A DNA stretch of 64,000 bases from Clostridium zeae (GCF_017312485.1 NZ_BMBA01000002.1:608208-672207), one strand, 5' to 3'; positions 9,660-18,567 are shown, counted from the stretch's first letter. A program made the numbers and translations. Notes: generated from the sequence alone by a model not told the origin.

Positions 9660-10367
9660 TTGAATAAAATTCAATGTGAAAGTTGTAAAACCAAACTTTG
9701 TGCTAGCAAAGTTCCCATATTTGCATCACTTGACAGAGATCATTTATCTAAGGTTGTTTCTAAAATAAGTCACCTTAGCTTTAATAAAGGTGAAGCAATT
9801 TGTGTTGAAGGAGATCTTTCTAACTCTTTAGTAATTATAAATCAAGGTCAGGTAAAACTCACAAAGGTCACAAAAGAGGGAAAGGAACAAATAATACGAG
9901 TTTTATCTCCAGGTGATTTTTTCGGAGAACTTAGCCTCTTTAATGAAAAAGAGAAATACAATTTCTCTGCATACGCTCTATCTTCAGTAAAAATATGTTC
10001 TTTAAGTAAAGAGGCAATGCACACTATACTTATAGAAAATCCTGAAATATCAGTAAAAATATTGACTGAAGTTTCTAAAAGACTTATGGAAGCCGAAAAT
10101 CTTGCACAAAATCTTGCAACCAATGATGCTGACATAAGAGTTGCTAGTCTTATTTCTGAATTTGGAGAAAAATACGGACACAATACTGATTTAGGAATTG
10201 AAGTTAACTTACCTATGAACAGAGAGGATATGGCTAACTATATAGGGGTTACTCGCGAAACTATAAGCAGAAAGCTCACTAAGCTACAGGACTCTGGTGT
10301 AATATCTTTAGTAGGAAACAAAACTTTAATCATTCGAGATTCTAGCAGGCTAAATGATTTTATGTAA
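9660..10367 (+). CDS. Crp/Fnr-family regulator with Fnr-like cysteine cluster
   Basis: The chosen start is TTG 9660, 4-5 bases after GAGGTGAT; an in-frame ATG at 9618 has no ribosome-binding site. The 235-residue product has an N-terminal cysteine cluster (C6, C9, C14 in CESCKTKLC), a cyclic-nucleotide-type beta-roll (PGDFFGELSLFNEKE) and a Crp helix-turn-helix (MNREDMANYIGVTRETISRK). A further cysteine in VKICSLSKEAMH aligns with the fourth cluster ligand of E. coli Fnr (Cys122). This suggests a 4Fe-4S or NO-sensitive sensor rather than a cAMP receptor. It sits directly before a flavodiiron protein and a RIC protein, and an Fnr-type box precedes those genes. Regulation of that pair in response to O2 or NO is therefore the likely job. 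Confidence 0.88.
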   Translation: MNKIQCESCKTKLCASKVPIFASLDRDHLSKVVSKISHLSFNKGEAICVEGDLSNSLVIINQGQVKLTKVTKEGKEQIIRVLSPGDFFGELSLFNEKEKYNFSAYALSSVKICSLSKEAMHTILIENPEISVKILTEVSKRLMEAENLAQNLATNDADIRVASLISEFGEKYGHNTDLGIEVNLPMNREDMANYIGVTRETISRKLTKLQDSGVISLVGNKTLIIRDSSRLNDFM

Positions 10368-10395
10368 AAAATCTTATAATTTAATATTGTTGTTT

Positions 10396-10432
10396 AAAGC
10401 TCCTGTTTTATTTACAGGAGCTTTAGTATTTT
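10396..10432 (+). terminator. Terminator after the Crp/Fnr gene
   Basis: AAAGCTCCTGT (10396-10406) pairs with ACAGGAGCTTT (10414-10424), followed by AGTATTTTTAT. It separates the regulator transcript from fprA-ric, which therefore needs its own promoter. Confidence 0.85.
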
Positions 10433-10464
10433 TATATCGATGTTTTTTTATTATTTTTTAAAAT

Positions 10465-10506
10465 TTGATTTGAATCATATTTTTAAAATCCTAATGCTCA
10501 TATAAT
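10465..10506 (+). promoter_or_regulatory. Fnr-type box and -10 element of the fprA-ric promoter
   Basis: TTGAT-TTGA-ATCAT at 10465-10478 matches the Fnr consensus TTGAT-N4-ATCAA at nine of ten specified positions. A perfect -10 (TATAAT) lies at 10501-10506. If transcription starts 7 bases after it, at about 10513, the box centre (10471.5) falls at -41.5, the classical position for class II activation by Crp/Fnr proteins. No good -35 is present, as expected for an activator-dependent promoter. The regulator encoded immediately upstream is the natural candidate to bind. Confidence 0.7.
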
Positions 10507-10559
10507 TAAGCCATAGCAAACGAAAAAATAATTTGATATAAAATTTAGGAGGCTTAATT

Positions 10560-11792
10560 ATGATAAATAAAATGATGATTGCAGATAACATATATAGCGT
10601 AAGTAAAGTGGATGATAGAGATGTTCCATTCCATAGACTTACATTAACAAAAGGCACAACATATAACAGCTACTTACTAAATACAGAAAAACCAACCATT
10701 ATAGATACTGTAGATATAAGTTTTGGAAAAGAATTCGTAGATAACTTAAAAGAAACTATAGATTTAATGAGGATTCAATATATTGTTATAAACCATACTG
10801 AACCTGATCACTCAGGGGGACTTGGAAGTCTTGCAGCTCAAGCTAAGAATGCTACTATAGTTTGTACAGAAAAAGCAGTTGAAGAATTAAAAGAAATGTA
10901 TAAACTTCACAAAAGAAACTTCTTAGTAGTTAAAGATGGAGATAAATTAGATATAGGTGGTAAGACTTTATTATTCTTAGAAACACCATATCTTCATACT
11001 GAAGAAACTATGATAACTTACTGCATTGAAGATAAAATATTATTCCCTTGTGACATATTTAGCACACATATTGCTAATACAGAAGTATTTAATGATTTAG
11101 CTAAAGAAGACATATTTGAAGACTTTAAGGTTTACTACACATTAATCATGCACCCACATAGAAAGCATGTTCAATATATGATAAATAAGATAAAACATCT
11201 TGATATTAAGATGATTGCTCCATCTCATGGATATATATTAAGAACTGAAACAGAAAAATTTGTTAAGTTATACGCAGAACTAAGCAAGAATACTACAACT
11301 AATAAATCAGCAGCCGTAATCTATTCCACTATGACAAGCAACACAAAAAAACTTTCACAAAGTATCGCTGATTTCCTTAGCGCTGAGGGAATTACTGCTG
11401 TAACTGTAGATGTAAATAAAACTCCAAAGGAAGAAGTACTAGATTATATAAACAACTCTGATATAGTACTTTTCGGTAGCTCAACTAGATATGGAGATAT
11501 GATAGGTGCTTTAGAAGATGTTTTAAAAGAATTGAAAGCCATGGACTTATCTAATAAAATAGTTTCAGCCTTTGGTTCTTACGGTTGGAGCGGCGAATCT
11601 ATAGAAGTAATACAAGATTATCTACTTGATACAAATGCTAATGTATTAGAAACTTCTAAGGTAATAAAATCCACAGGTATGTCAGATGTAGCTTTTCCTA
11701 TAAGAATAAGATTTGCTGTAAAAGAAGAGTCTCTTCATGAAGTAGAAAGAGCTTGTGAATATATTGGTAGTCTTGCACTTAATGCAATATAA
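10560..11792 (+). CDS. fprA: Flavodiiron protein (A-type flavoprotein, O2/NO reductase)
   Basis: The 410-residue protein has the two-domain flavodiiron architecture. The N-terminal metallo-beta-lactamase fold carries the diiron ligand motif HTEPDH (His79, Glu81, Asp83, His84), with further His/Asp ligands downstream (DIFSTHIAN, PSHGYILR). The C-terminal flavodoxin domain from about residue 254 has the FMN phosphate loop STMTSNTKK. Such enzymes reduce O2 to water or NO to N2O with electrons from rubredoxin or reduced coenzymes, and protect anaerobes in the cytosol. AGGAGG lies seven bases before the ATG. The RIC gene follows by 14 bp, consistent with joint oxygen and nitrosative defence under the Fnr-type box upstream. 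Confidence 0.94.
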   Translation: MINKMMIADNIYSVSKVDDRDVPFHRLTLTKGTTYNSYLLNTEKPTIIDTVDISFGKEFVDNLKETIDLMRIQYIVINHTEPDHSGGLGSLAAQAKNATIVCTEKAVEELKEMYKLHKRNFLVVKDGDKLDIGGKTLLFLETPYLHTEETMITYCIEDKILFPCDIFSTHIANTEVFNDLAKEDIFEDFKVYYTLIMHPHRKHVQYMINKIKHLDIKMIAPSHGYILRTETEKFVKLYAELSKNTTTNKSAAVIYSTMTSNTKKLSQSIADFLSAEGITAVTVDVNKTPKEEVLDYINNSDIVLFGSSTRYGDMIGALEDVLKELKAMDLSNKIVSAFGSYGWSGESIEVIQDYLLDTNANVLETSKVIKSTGMSDVAFPIRIRFAVKEESLHEVERACEYIGSLALNAI

Positions 11793-11809
11793 AAATTTGG
11801 AGGTATATG

Positions 11810-12520
11810 ATGATAAACAAAATAGATAAAAAAGATACTTTAGGTCAAATAGTTTCTAATTTCCCTTTAGCAAGTGAGATATTTAATAAATATAAGATTG
11901 ATTATTGTTGTGGTGGACATGATAACTTGGAATCAGCTTTACTTGAAAAAAATCTGAATGTTGATAGTATTTTAAAGGAACTTAATGAAGCTTATGAGGT
12001 ATTTTTACAGTCTAATAATGAATATATTGACTGGAGAAAGGAATCACCAATCAATATCATAAATCATATAGTAAGAACACACCACGCTTACACAAAAAGA
12101 GAATTACCTAATATTGATTTACTTATGATGAAAATTTTGAAAGCTCACTTTTCTCATCATCAAGAACTTCTATTAAAACTACACAAGCTATTTGGACTTC
12201 TAAAAATAGAATTAGAAGAACATTTAATAAAAGAGGAAGAAGTATTATTTCCTTTGATAGAAAAGTATTCTAATGATAAATCTAGTACCACCCTTACAAA
12301 GGTAACTGAATTTATAAAAGAAACTGAGTCTGAACATGATGCTGCTGGGGACATACTTAAAGAAATAAGAGAACTCACAAATGATTTTTCTGCACCAAAA
12401 GACACTTGCACTACATTCAGACTTGTATATGCTCAAATAGAAGCTCTTGAAAAAGACCTATTTACTCATATACATTTAGAAAACAGTGTACTATTTTCAT
12501 TAGTTTCATCTGAAAAATAA
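11810..12520 (+). CDS. ric: Iron-sulfur cluster repair di-iron protein (RIC/ScdA/YtfE family)
   Basis: The product is 236 residues from ATG 11810, which has the better spacing to GGAGG; ATG 11807 gives one residue more. An N-terminal DUF542/ScdA_N domain shows the diagnostic DYCCGG motif. A C-terminal hemerythrin-like four-helix domain has the expected His/Glu ligands (HIVRTHH, HFSHHQE, LEEHLIKEEE, SEHD, HIHLEN). RIC proteins supply iron to rebuild Fe-S clusters damaged by NO or oxidants. The gene is the second in the fprA operon: one enzyme removes O2/NO and the other repairs the damage. A terminator follows. Confidence 0.93.
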   Translation: MINKIDKKDTLGQIVSNFPLASEIFNKYKIDYCCGGHDNLESALLEKNLNVDSILKELNEAYEVFLQSNNEYIDWRKESPINIINHIVRTHHAYTKRELPNIDLLMMKILKAHFSHHQELLLKLHKLFGLLKIELEEHLIKEEEVLFPLIEKYSNDKSSTTLTKVTEFIKETESEHDAAGDILKEIRELTNDFSAPKDTCTTFRLVYAQIEALEKDLFTHIHLENSVLFSLVSSEK

Positions 12521-12626
12521 AAAAGTTCCAATTATCATTGCTTTTTAAATTTGTATTAATCAATTTATAAACAATGTTAATATATTTAAACATATTGATC
12601 TCTACCCCTCTGCAAGAGAAGATAAG

Positions 12627-12666
12627 CCACTTCATTATTTAAATTTGAAGTGGTTTATTTTTATTT
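12627..12666 (+). terminator. Terminator of the fprA-ric operon
   Basis: CCACTTCA (12627-12634) pairs with TGAAGTGG (12646-12653) and is followed by TTTATTTTTATTT. The stem sequence is related to the ends of the IRep2 palindrome that starts four bases further on. Confidence 0.7.
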
Positions 12667-12669
12667 AAA

Positions 12670-12764
12670 GATGAAACACTTCAATCCGAAATTTATTTTC
12701 AAAACTCCTCTGGGTTCTAAGAGGAGAATTTGAAAATATAAATTTAATTATGAAGTGATTCATC
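12670..12764. repeat. IRep2 long palindromic repeat
   Basis: A 95-bp near-complete palindrome. GATGAAACACTTCA at the left end mirrors TGAAGTGATTCATC at the right; TTTATTTTCAAA mirrors TTTGAAAATATAAA; CCTCT mirrors AGAGG around an 8-base loop. The end sequences recur at 18637-18736, 18741-18775 and 46854-46904. It lies between the ric terminator and the multicopper oxidase gene. Confidence 0.75.
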
Positions 12765-12847
12765 TATAACATATGACATATTATTACATATAATGTATCG
12801 ATGTACAATTGTTGTTAAAGTATATTGTACATGAAAGGATGATAACT

Positions 12848-14692
12848 ATGGCTGTAAGACATTATGTTTTGCTAGCTACTGATGGAAAAACAAAATTGCC
12901 TACATCTCCAGAACTTCCTCCTAATCCTACAACAGAAGTTGAGGTTCTTATATACGGATTTGTTGGGGGATTGTATAAGGTTGATGACAAAGTAGTAGAT
13001 GAAAAGCTTAATTGGGAAAACTCAGAAAACTGGAACTATTTATACGGGCTAAAAGGAAGTGCTTCTCTTCCATCTCCTATTATATGGGGAGAAGTTGGTG
13101 ACAAAATCTATATTACTTTAATTAATCTTGGTATGTTGTATGTTAATATAATGGATCCTCATACAGTTCATATGCACGGTGCACATGTAGCCACTCAGTT
13201 AGATGGCTTCCCTGAACTTTCATTTGCGGTTCCTATGTGGGAGTTTAACGGAAGTAACAAACCCGAAACTTTGACCTATTATTTCTATCCAGAAAATCCT
13301 GGAACACTTATGTATCACTGCCACCAGGAAGCTTCAGAGCATGTTCAAATGGGTATGTATGGAGCATTAATAATATATCCATCTTATAAGAGTCTTGAAG
13401 AGAATGGCATAAGAAAAGATAAGCGTGGAAGATGGCTTAACAATGGAGAAATTGTTCCTAATATACCTTGCTCTGCTACAAATAGAAATTTTGCTTATAA
13501 CAACATTCATTCTTTTTTCAATAAGGAATATATAATGTTATTATCAGACATCGACCAGACCTGGCACGATAGTATATTAAATGGTACTGATTTTAATCCT
13601 GTAGACTACAAACCTAATTTCTGGCTTGTAAACGGAAGACCTTTCCCTTATTCTTTACTTCCACATCCACAAACACCTACAGATGGTAGTGATACTGATT
13701 TAGCACAATTAAATTACGAGTCATATGTTCGTGTAAAAACTGGGGAAGACTTTTTACTCAGAATGATAAATATGGGTTACCAAGTAATACCTTGGCATAT
13801 ACACGGATGGCACTTTAAAGTTATAGGCAAGGATTCGCATGTAAGTCCATTTTTAGAGATGAATCATCCTTCAAAGGATATGGGACATATGGGACACCCT
13901 ATAACTGAAATGGGCTTTACCTGCACGATTGGCTCTGGTGAAACCTATGATCTTTTGATAAATGCCGAAAACAAGAGTCCTATATACAGAAAATATATTG
14001 TTAAAGGACAGAATTCTATCCCTTCTGTTTGTAGACAAATTCATGAACTTAAAGCATATGATCCTTCACTTATAGCAGAAATTCCTACAGAGCCTATAAA
14101 TGTATTAAATATTAATACAACAAATTATATAGATATCTGCGATGAATCAGAAGAAAGTCCAAATAGTAACTTCTTCCCTCAATTTTATCCAATGCACAAT
14201 CATGACGATTATAAAGTCACAAACAATGGAGTTTATCCTGGAGGACAGTTGACTTATATACAAGTAGACGCTCCTGAATCCGGTGGTTTGATGGGAAGTT
14301 ATTATGCCAATAAAAACTTTACTGATCTTAGGTTAAAGAGACTAGATGAAAGTATTAGCTTTAACTGGAAAACTGATAAACCTCAAGATTTAGGTGAAAG
14401 CTTCTCAGCGAGATGGACTGGAAAGCTAAAGCTTCCTATCTCTCAAAGATACAAACTACAGTTAGTTTGTGTAGGTGATGGCACCGTAAAGCTAAATGGG
14501 AAAGAAATTCTAAGAGTAAAAGATTATTATTCTCTACCAATAGATTTTGAAATGGTTGATTTTGAAGGTGAAAAGTCATATGAAATCGAAATTGAATATG
14601 TTGGAACCTCGAAAGGGGCTATTGCATTACTTTGGACTTCCTCAACAAAGGTAAGAGAAACAATTCCTCCTTATAACTTATACCCACTTTAA
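12848..14692 (+). CDS. Multicopper oxidase with C-terminal PA14 domain
   Basis: The start is ATG 12848, about eight bases after AAAGGA; the frame is open from 12809. The 614-residue product has no signal peptide. Cupredoxin-type copper motifs are HTVHMHG (His108, His110), YHCHQEASEHVQMGM (His157, Cys158, His159, His165, Met168/170), WHIHGWHF (His317, 319, 322) and MHNHDD (His450, 452). The His-Cys-His cluster lies in the first half rather than at the C-terminus. From about residue 478 a PA14-like beta-barrel follows (GLMGSYYANKNF, FSARWTGKL, DGTVKLNGKEI). The enzyme could oxidise metals or phenolics using O2, and PA14 usually binds carbohydrate. A spore-coat or exosporium location, as for CotA-type oxidases, would explain both the missing signal peptide and O2 use in an anaerobe, but that is inference. 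Confidence 0.85.
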   Translation: MAVRHYVLLATDGKTKLPTSPELPPNPTTEVEVLIYGFVGGLYKVDDKVVDEKLNWENSENWNYLYGLKGSASLPSPIIWGEVGDKIYITLINLGMLYVNIMDPHTVHMHGAHVATQLDGFPELSFAVPMWEFNGSNKPETLTYYFYPENPGTLMYHCHQEASEHVQMGMYGALIIYPSYKSLEENGIRKDKRGRWLNNGEIVPNIPCSATNRNFAYNNIHSFFNKEYIMLLSDIDQTWHDSILNGTDFNPVDYKPNFWLVNGRPFPYSLLPHPQTPTDGSDTDLAQLNYESYVRVKTGEDFLLRMINMGYQVIPWHIHGWHFKVIGKDSHVSPFLEMNHPSKDMGHMGHPITEMGFTCTIGSGETYDLLINAENKSPIYRKYIVKGQNSIPSVCRQIHELKAYDPSLIAEIPTEPINVLNINTTNYIDICDESEESPNSNFFPQFYPMHNHDDYKVTNNGVYPGGQLTYIQVDAPESGGLMGSYYANKNFTDLRLKRLDESISFNWKTDKPQDLGESFSARWTGKLKLPISQRYKLQLVCVGDGTVKLNGKEILRVKDYYSLPIDFEMVDFEGEKSYEIEIEYVGTSKGAIALLWTSSTKVRETIPPYNLYPL

Positions 14693-14699
14693 AATATTG

Positions 14700-14765
14700 G
14701 CGCTGTTAAAGTATTGTGCTGAAATTAAATGGCTAGCAATCAGATGCTTTAGTCAAGTTCTTGTA
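14700..14765. repeat. Degenerate IRep1 copy
   Basis: GGCGCTGTTAAAG (14700-14712) followed by GTGCTGAAATTAAATGGCTAG, then CAGATGCTTTAGTCAAG, follows the order of the IRep1 end: outer flank, terminal repeat, then the CCGATGCTTTAATGA block. It is clearly decayed relative to the copies at 21.0, 27.0 and 44.7 kb. Confidence 0.45.
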
Positions 14766-14780
14766 TAGGAACCTTTTAGA

Positions 14781-14828
14781 AAAACCTCCAATAGAAAATC
14801 TGTAAAGATGTTCCATTGGAGGTTTTTG
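14781..14828. terminator. Bidirectional terminator between multicopper oxidase and exonuclease III genes
   Basis: AAAACCTCCAAT (14781-14792) pairs with ATTGGAGGTTTTT (14815-14827). A-rich on one side and T-rich on the other, it can serve both converging genes. Confidence 0.85.
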
Positions 14829-14851
14829 CATATTTAAATATGTTCAATAAA

Positions 14852-15613
14852 TTACTTTAACTCTATAGATACAGGACAATGATCTGAACCAAATACCTCA
14901 GTCAGAATATCTGCTCCTTTAAGCTCTTCTAGCAGGTTATTAGATACAAAGTGGTAGTCTATTCTCCATCCCGTGTTTCTTTCTCTTGATTTGAACATAT
15001 AACTCCACCAAGAGTATTTTATAGTTTCTGGATTAAAATGTCTAAAGGTATCTGTATATCCGTTAGCAATAAACTTATCCATCCATTCTCTCTCCATTGG
15101 TAAGAACCCTGAAGTCTTTTCATTGGACTTTGCATTCTTAATATCCATCGGTGTATGGGCAGTGTTATAATCACCACAGATTATAAGCTTCTTCCCTTCC
15201 TTTACTCTCTCATTACAATATTCAAGTAAAGCGTCATAGAATCTCATCTTATAATCTAATCTTTCCTCACTACTCTGTCCATTTGGGAAGTATATATTAA
15301 ACAGAGTAAATCCTTCAAACTCTGTTATTAAAATTCTTCCTTCACTATCGAATTCTTCAATTCCAATACCATGACTAACACTTATAGGTTCAACTTTAGA
15401 ATATGTAGCAACTCCACTATATCCTTTTTTCTCAGCAAAGGAAAAATACGAATGATACCCTTTTATATTTCTAGCTGCATCATCTAAAGTCGCTTCTTGA
15501 AGCTTAGTTTCCTGTATACATAGTATATCTGGCGAATCAGTTTCTACAAAGTTTAAAAAATCTTTTTTCATAATGGCTCTAAGTCCATTAACATTCCATG
15601 AATATATCTTCAA
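14852..15613 (-). CDS. xth: Exodeoxyribonuclease III (AP endonuclease)
   Basis: The 253-residue protein is typical of the Mg-dependent ExoIII/ExoA family: SWNVNGLRA at the start, ILCIQETKLQ (metal-binding Glu), the YFPNGQ loop, GDYNTAHTPMDI (catalytic Asp/Asn), and the C-terminal GWRIDYHFVS plus GSDHCPVSIEL with the active-site His. It cuts 5' to abasic sites and trims 3' blocked ends in base-excision repair. It is a single gene on the minus strand with a bidirectional terminator behind it. Confidence 0.95.
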   Translation of the reverse strand: MKIYSWNVNGLRAIMKKDFLNFVETDSPDILCIQETKLQEATLDDAARNIKGYHSYFSFAEKKGYSGVATYSKVEPISVSHGIGIEEFDSEGRILITEFEGFTLFNIYFPNGQSSEERLDYKMRFYDALLEYCNERVKEGKKLIICGDYNTAHTPMDIKNAKSNEKTSGFLPMEREWMDKFIANGYTDTFRHFNPETIKYSWWSYMFKSRERNTGWRIDYHFVSNNLLEELKGADILTEVFGSDHCPVSIELK

Positions 15614-15777
15614 AAAATCATCTCCTTAAGGAATAAAGTACAATCAATAATAATTATTAATTATATGATATTATACTTTATTCCCTATTTCAATGTCCAA
15701 TAATCAAGTTCTAATAATTAATCGAGCTTTAGCTGCGTGCTTTTATTGATTTAATTAATTTCTTCTTTAAAAAAGCT

Positions 15778-17697
15778 TTAAGCATTCTTATTTACAACGA
15801 TCTTAGTATAGGAGTTTAAAGTCACAAAATAATACACACAATAGATAAGCCCATACACCGAAGCTATCACAATAAAACTATTCATAAGTTTCAAAGAAAG
15901 CATTTTGCTCAGTGCAATAGTTGCCGGTAATGAGTTTATAACAGCAACCATAAATGGTGCCCAAAATAGTAGCCCTAATTCTTTTGCAATTGAAATTTTT
16001 ATTTCATGATTACTTACTCCAATTTTACTTAAGGTAACAAATTTTTCCTTGTCTTCTCTTGCTTCCATCTCCATCTTAAAATATATTATACTTCCTGTGG
16101 CAGTTATAAATAATGCACCTATAAACAACCCTATAAAGGCCATCATACCTAATAACTTTAGTCCATCTGTATAATGTTCATAGAAAGTTACGAGTCCACT
16201 TTCTTTATAAAAGTTCTTTCCTAAGTCGCTTAAGAAATTTTCTGCTTTGAAATCATTATCTAAAATATATCCTTTTAGTTTAATAATCTTTGATTTTTCA
16301 GAATTTAATTTCATAGAATCATAGATATTGTCTTTTACTACAAAAGTTTGGTTAAAGTGATCAAGCGCTATGAAAGGTTTTATATCTGTTTGAGATACCT
16401 TCAAGCTATAGTTTTTATCTTTTAAATTTATATTAACGCTCTTATTTAATGCACTTTTATTAACAGCAAAACTTTGCATTTGTATGAAGTAGCAATCATC
16501 TTCATGATTTAATTCTGCTTTTCTGTCAACATTTTGATGTTCATTTATCTTATTAAAATCACTTTGTCTAATAACATAAAAATCAGAATTAATATTATTA
16601 AGAGGATCTTCTGCATTTACTATAAGCATCTCAAGTTCATCAGAATATTTAACTGATATTTCCTTGTGATTAGCTAGAACTCTATCAAAAATTACATTTT
16701 CATCTTTTGTTTTAAAATACTCTACAGAAAAAGGTCTCATATATCTTGAGTTTTCTTCAGTTTTTGTATAAGACCCCACACATGTAACCAACGCACAAAG
16801 AGCAACCGTAGTACTTATTGCAATGATACTGAGAGTTCCAACATTTCCTCTATACCTAAAATATAGCTGTGAAGTTGCTATAAGCTTAGTACCTTTAAAA
16901 AGACTCTTTTCATTTTTCTTATTTATATATATTAAAAATGTTGTAGCAGATGTAAAGAGCAGTATCGTACCTACTACTACTAGCGCAACAACTATTGGAG
17001 CCTTAAGTATATTGCTACCTAACTCTTGAATAGCAATACTATAACCAAAATACATACAAACAACTGATACAATTGTAAATAAAAATGTTATTGCTGATAC
17101 TTTTAATCCTCTCTCAATTCTTTTTGATGCATTAAATAAATCTATCAGATTACTGTTCCTTACAATAATTGAACCATGGATTGAAATAATAATATATATT
17201 GTGCCAAATATCTTTAATGTCATATTTATAGCTCTTAAATTCCACTGAAAAGGCACAAATGATGATATTTTAACCATATAAAAAAGAATCATTATGAAAA
17301 ACTTACTAAAAATAAGTCCCAAGATTATTCCAGTTATCAATGCAATTGCAGTAATAAATGTATTTTCATAAAAATTAATCTTTGCAACTTGATTTTTAGA
17401 CATTCCTAAAAGCATATAGGTAGCAAACTCTTTTTTCCTTGATTTTATAAAAAACGAATTAGAATACCATATAAAAAATGCCGAAAAAATCACAATCATT
17501 ACTGCGCCAACATTAAATAAAGTTATAAATTTCTTCATTTCTCCAAGCTCGTCTTGAATATAAGTACTGTATAAAATAGACATAAAAAGATAGACTGAAA
17601 ATATACTAAAGGATAAACTTAAAAAATATGACCAATAATTTTTAAAATTCTTTCTTATATTCCTGGTTGTAATACTAACCAATGTCATCAGTATCAC
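15778..17697 (-). CDS. bceB: BceB-type ABC transporter permease (peptide antibiotic detoxification)
   Basis: This 639-residue FtsX-superfamily permease has the size and plan of BceB/VraE proteins. There are two N-terminal helices around TTRNIRKNFKNYWSYFLSLSFSIFS-type sequence, a central helix cluster, a large extracytoplasmic domain at about residues 320-530 and a final three-helix FtsX bundle. It partners with the ATPase directly upstream, whose stop codon lies inside this gene (about 23 bp overlap from the longest start; Met4 is possible). BceAB transporters free lipid II-cycle intermediates from bacitracin-like or lantibiotic peptides and also sense flux for the BceRS pair. The cognate substrate cannot be read from the sequence. 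Confidence 0.9.
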   Translation of the reverse strand: MILMTLVSITTRNIRKNFKNYWSYFLSLSFSIFSVYLFMSILYSTYIQDELGEMKKFITLFNVGAVMIVIFSAFFIWYSNSFFIKSRKKEFATYMLLGMSKNQVAKINFYENTFITAIALITGIILGLIFSKFFIMILFYMVKISSFVPFQWNLRAINMTLKIFGTIYIIISIHGSIIVRNSNLIDLFNASKRIERGLKVSAITFLFTIVSVVCMYFGYSIAIQELGSNILKAPIVVALVVVGTILLFTSATTFLIYINKKNEKSLFKGTKLIATSQLYFRYRGNVGTLSIIAISTTVALCALVTCVGSYTKTEENSRYMRPFSVEYFKTKDENVIFDRVLANHKEISVKYSDELEMLIVNAEDPLNNINSDFYVIRQSDFNKINEHQNVDRKAELNHEDDCYFIQMQSFAVNKSALNKSVNINLKDKNYSLKVSQTDIKPFIALDHFNQTFVVKDNIYDSMKLNSEKSKIIKLKGYILDNDFKAENFLSDLGKNFYKESGLVTFYEHYTDGLKLLGMMAFIGLFIGALFITATGSIIYFKMEMEAREDKEKFVTLSKIGVSNHEIKISIAKELGLLFWAPFMVAVINSLPATIALSKMLSLKLMNSFIVIASVYGLIYCVYYFVTLNSYTKIVVNKNA

Positions 17698-18445
17698 CCC
17701 CTATGACAGAAAGTATCTTTAAAATTCTTTGATAAAAATCTTTTCTTGTCATATCACCTTTATATATTTCATTAAATAACTTACCATCTTTAATAAATAT
17801 AACTCTCTTGCAGTATGATGCCGCAAAAACATCATGGGTTACCATAAGTATGGTAGCTTTATTATTCTCATTCAAATTATTCAAAGCTCCCAACAGTTCC
17901 TTAGAGGATTTGGAATCAAGTGCTCCAGTAGGCTCATCCCCTAGTATCAAGGAGGGATTAGAAATCATAGCTCTTGCAGCAGCTGCTCTTTGTTTCTGCC
18001 CACCAGACACTTCATAAGGATGTTTATTAAGCACTTCACTTATTCCTAGCTTATTTGTAATGTCAGCTAACCTTTTTTCTATAATTGAATAGGAAGTTTT
18101 GGATAAGGCCAAGGGTAATACTATGTTTTCCTTAAGTGTCATATTGTCTAAAAGATTAAAGTCTTGAAATATAAACCCAAGCTTCTCTCTTCTAAATTTT
18201 GATAAACTTGGCTCCTTAAGCTTTGTCACATCATTACCGTCAATATAGACACTCCCTGAAGTAGGCTTATCTATAGTTGATATTACATTCAAAAAAGTAG
18301 TTTTTCCTGAACCTGAAGGTCCCATTATCCCTACAAATTCTCCTTCATTTATCTTGAGATCTATATTATCTAAAGCTGTATATTTCACTGACCCGAATTT
18401 TGATCCGTATACCTTTTTTAAGTTTTTAATATTTAATACTTCCAT
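17675..18445 (-). CDS. bceA: BceA-type ABC transporter ATP-binding protein
   Basis: The start is Met at 18445, directly behind GGAGGTATTTAT on the minus strand; the frame extends to 18481 without a site. The 256-residue ATPase has Walker A GPSGSGKTT, the Q-loop FIFQDFNLLD, signature VSGGQKQRAAAARA and Walker B LILGDEPTGALDS, as in MacB/LolD/BceA-type exporters. It energises the adjacent permease. An intergenic region with a BceR-type box lies upstream, so bceAB is likely induced separately from bceRS. Confidence 0.93.
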   Translation of the reverse strand: MEVLNIKNLKKVYGSKFGSVKYTALDNIDLKINEGEFVGIMGPSGSGKTTFLNVISTIDKPTSGSVYIDGNDVTKLKEPSLSKFRREKLGFIFQDFNLLDNMTLKENIVLPLALSKTSYSIIEKRLADITNKLGISEVLNKHPYEVSGGQKQRAAAARAMISNPSLILGDEPTGALDSKSSKELLGALNNLNENNKATILMVTHDVFAASYCKRVIFIKDGKLFNEIYKGDMTRKDFYQRILKILSVIGGDTDDIG

Positions 18446-18567
18446 ATAAATACCTCCAAGTTTATTTCGTAGGTGCACCATAATTACATTGATACTATTC
18501 TTAAAATAATTCTAAAAGCTTAAGTTTTTAGAATATTATCTTTGCTGTATCTTATATTAAAAGTATA

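Noticed and set aside
12780..12830. SigE-type promoter (CATATAAT) before the multicopper oxidase gene
   Set aside because: The -10 resembles CATACAnT, but no matching -35 lies at 14-15 bp, so the sporulation promoter is not supported by sequence.
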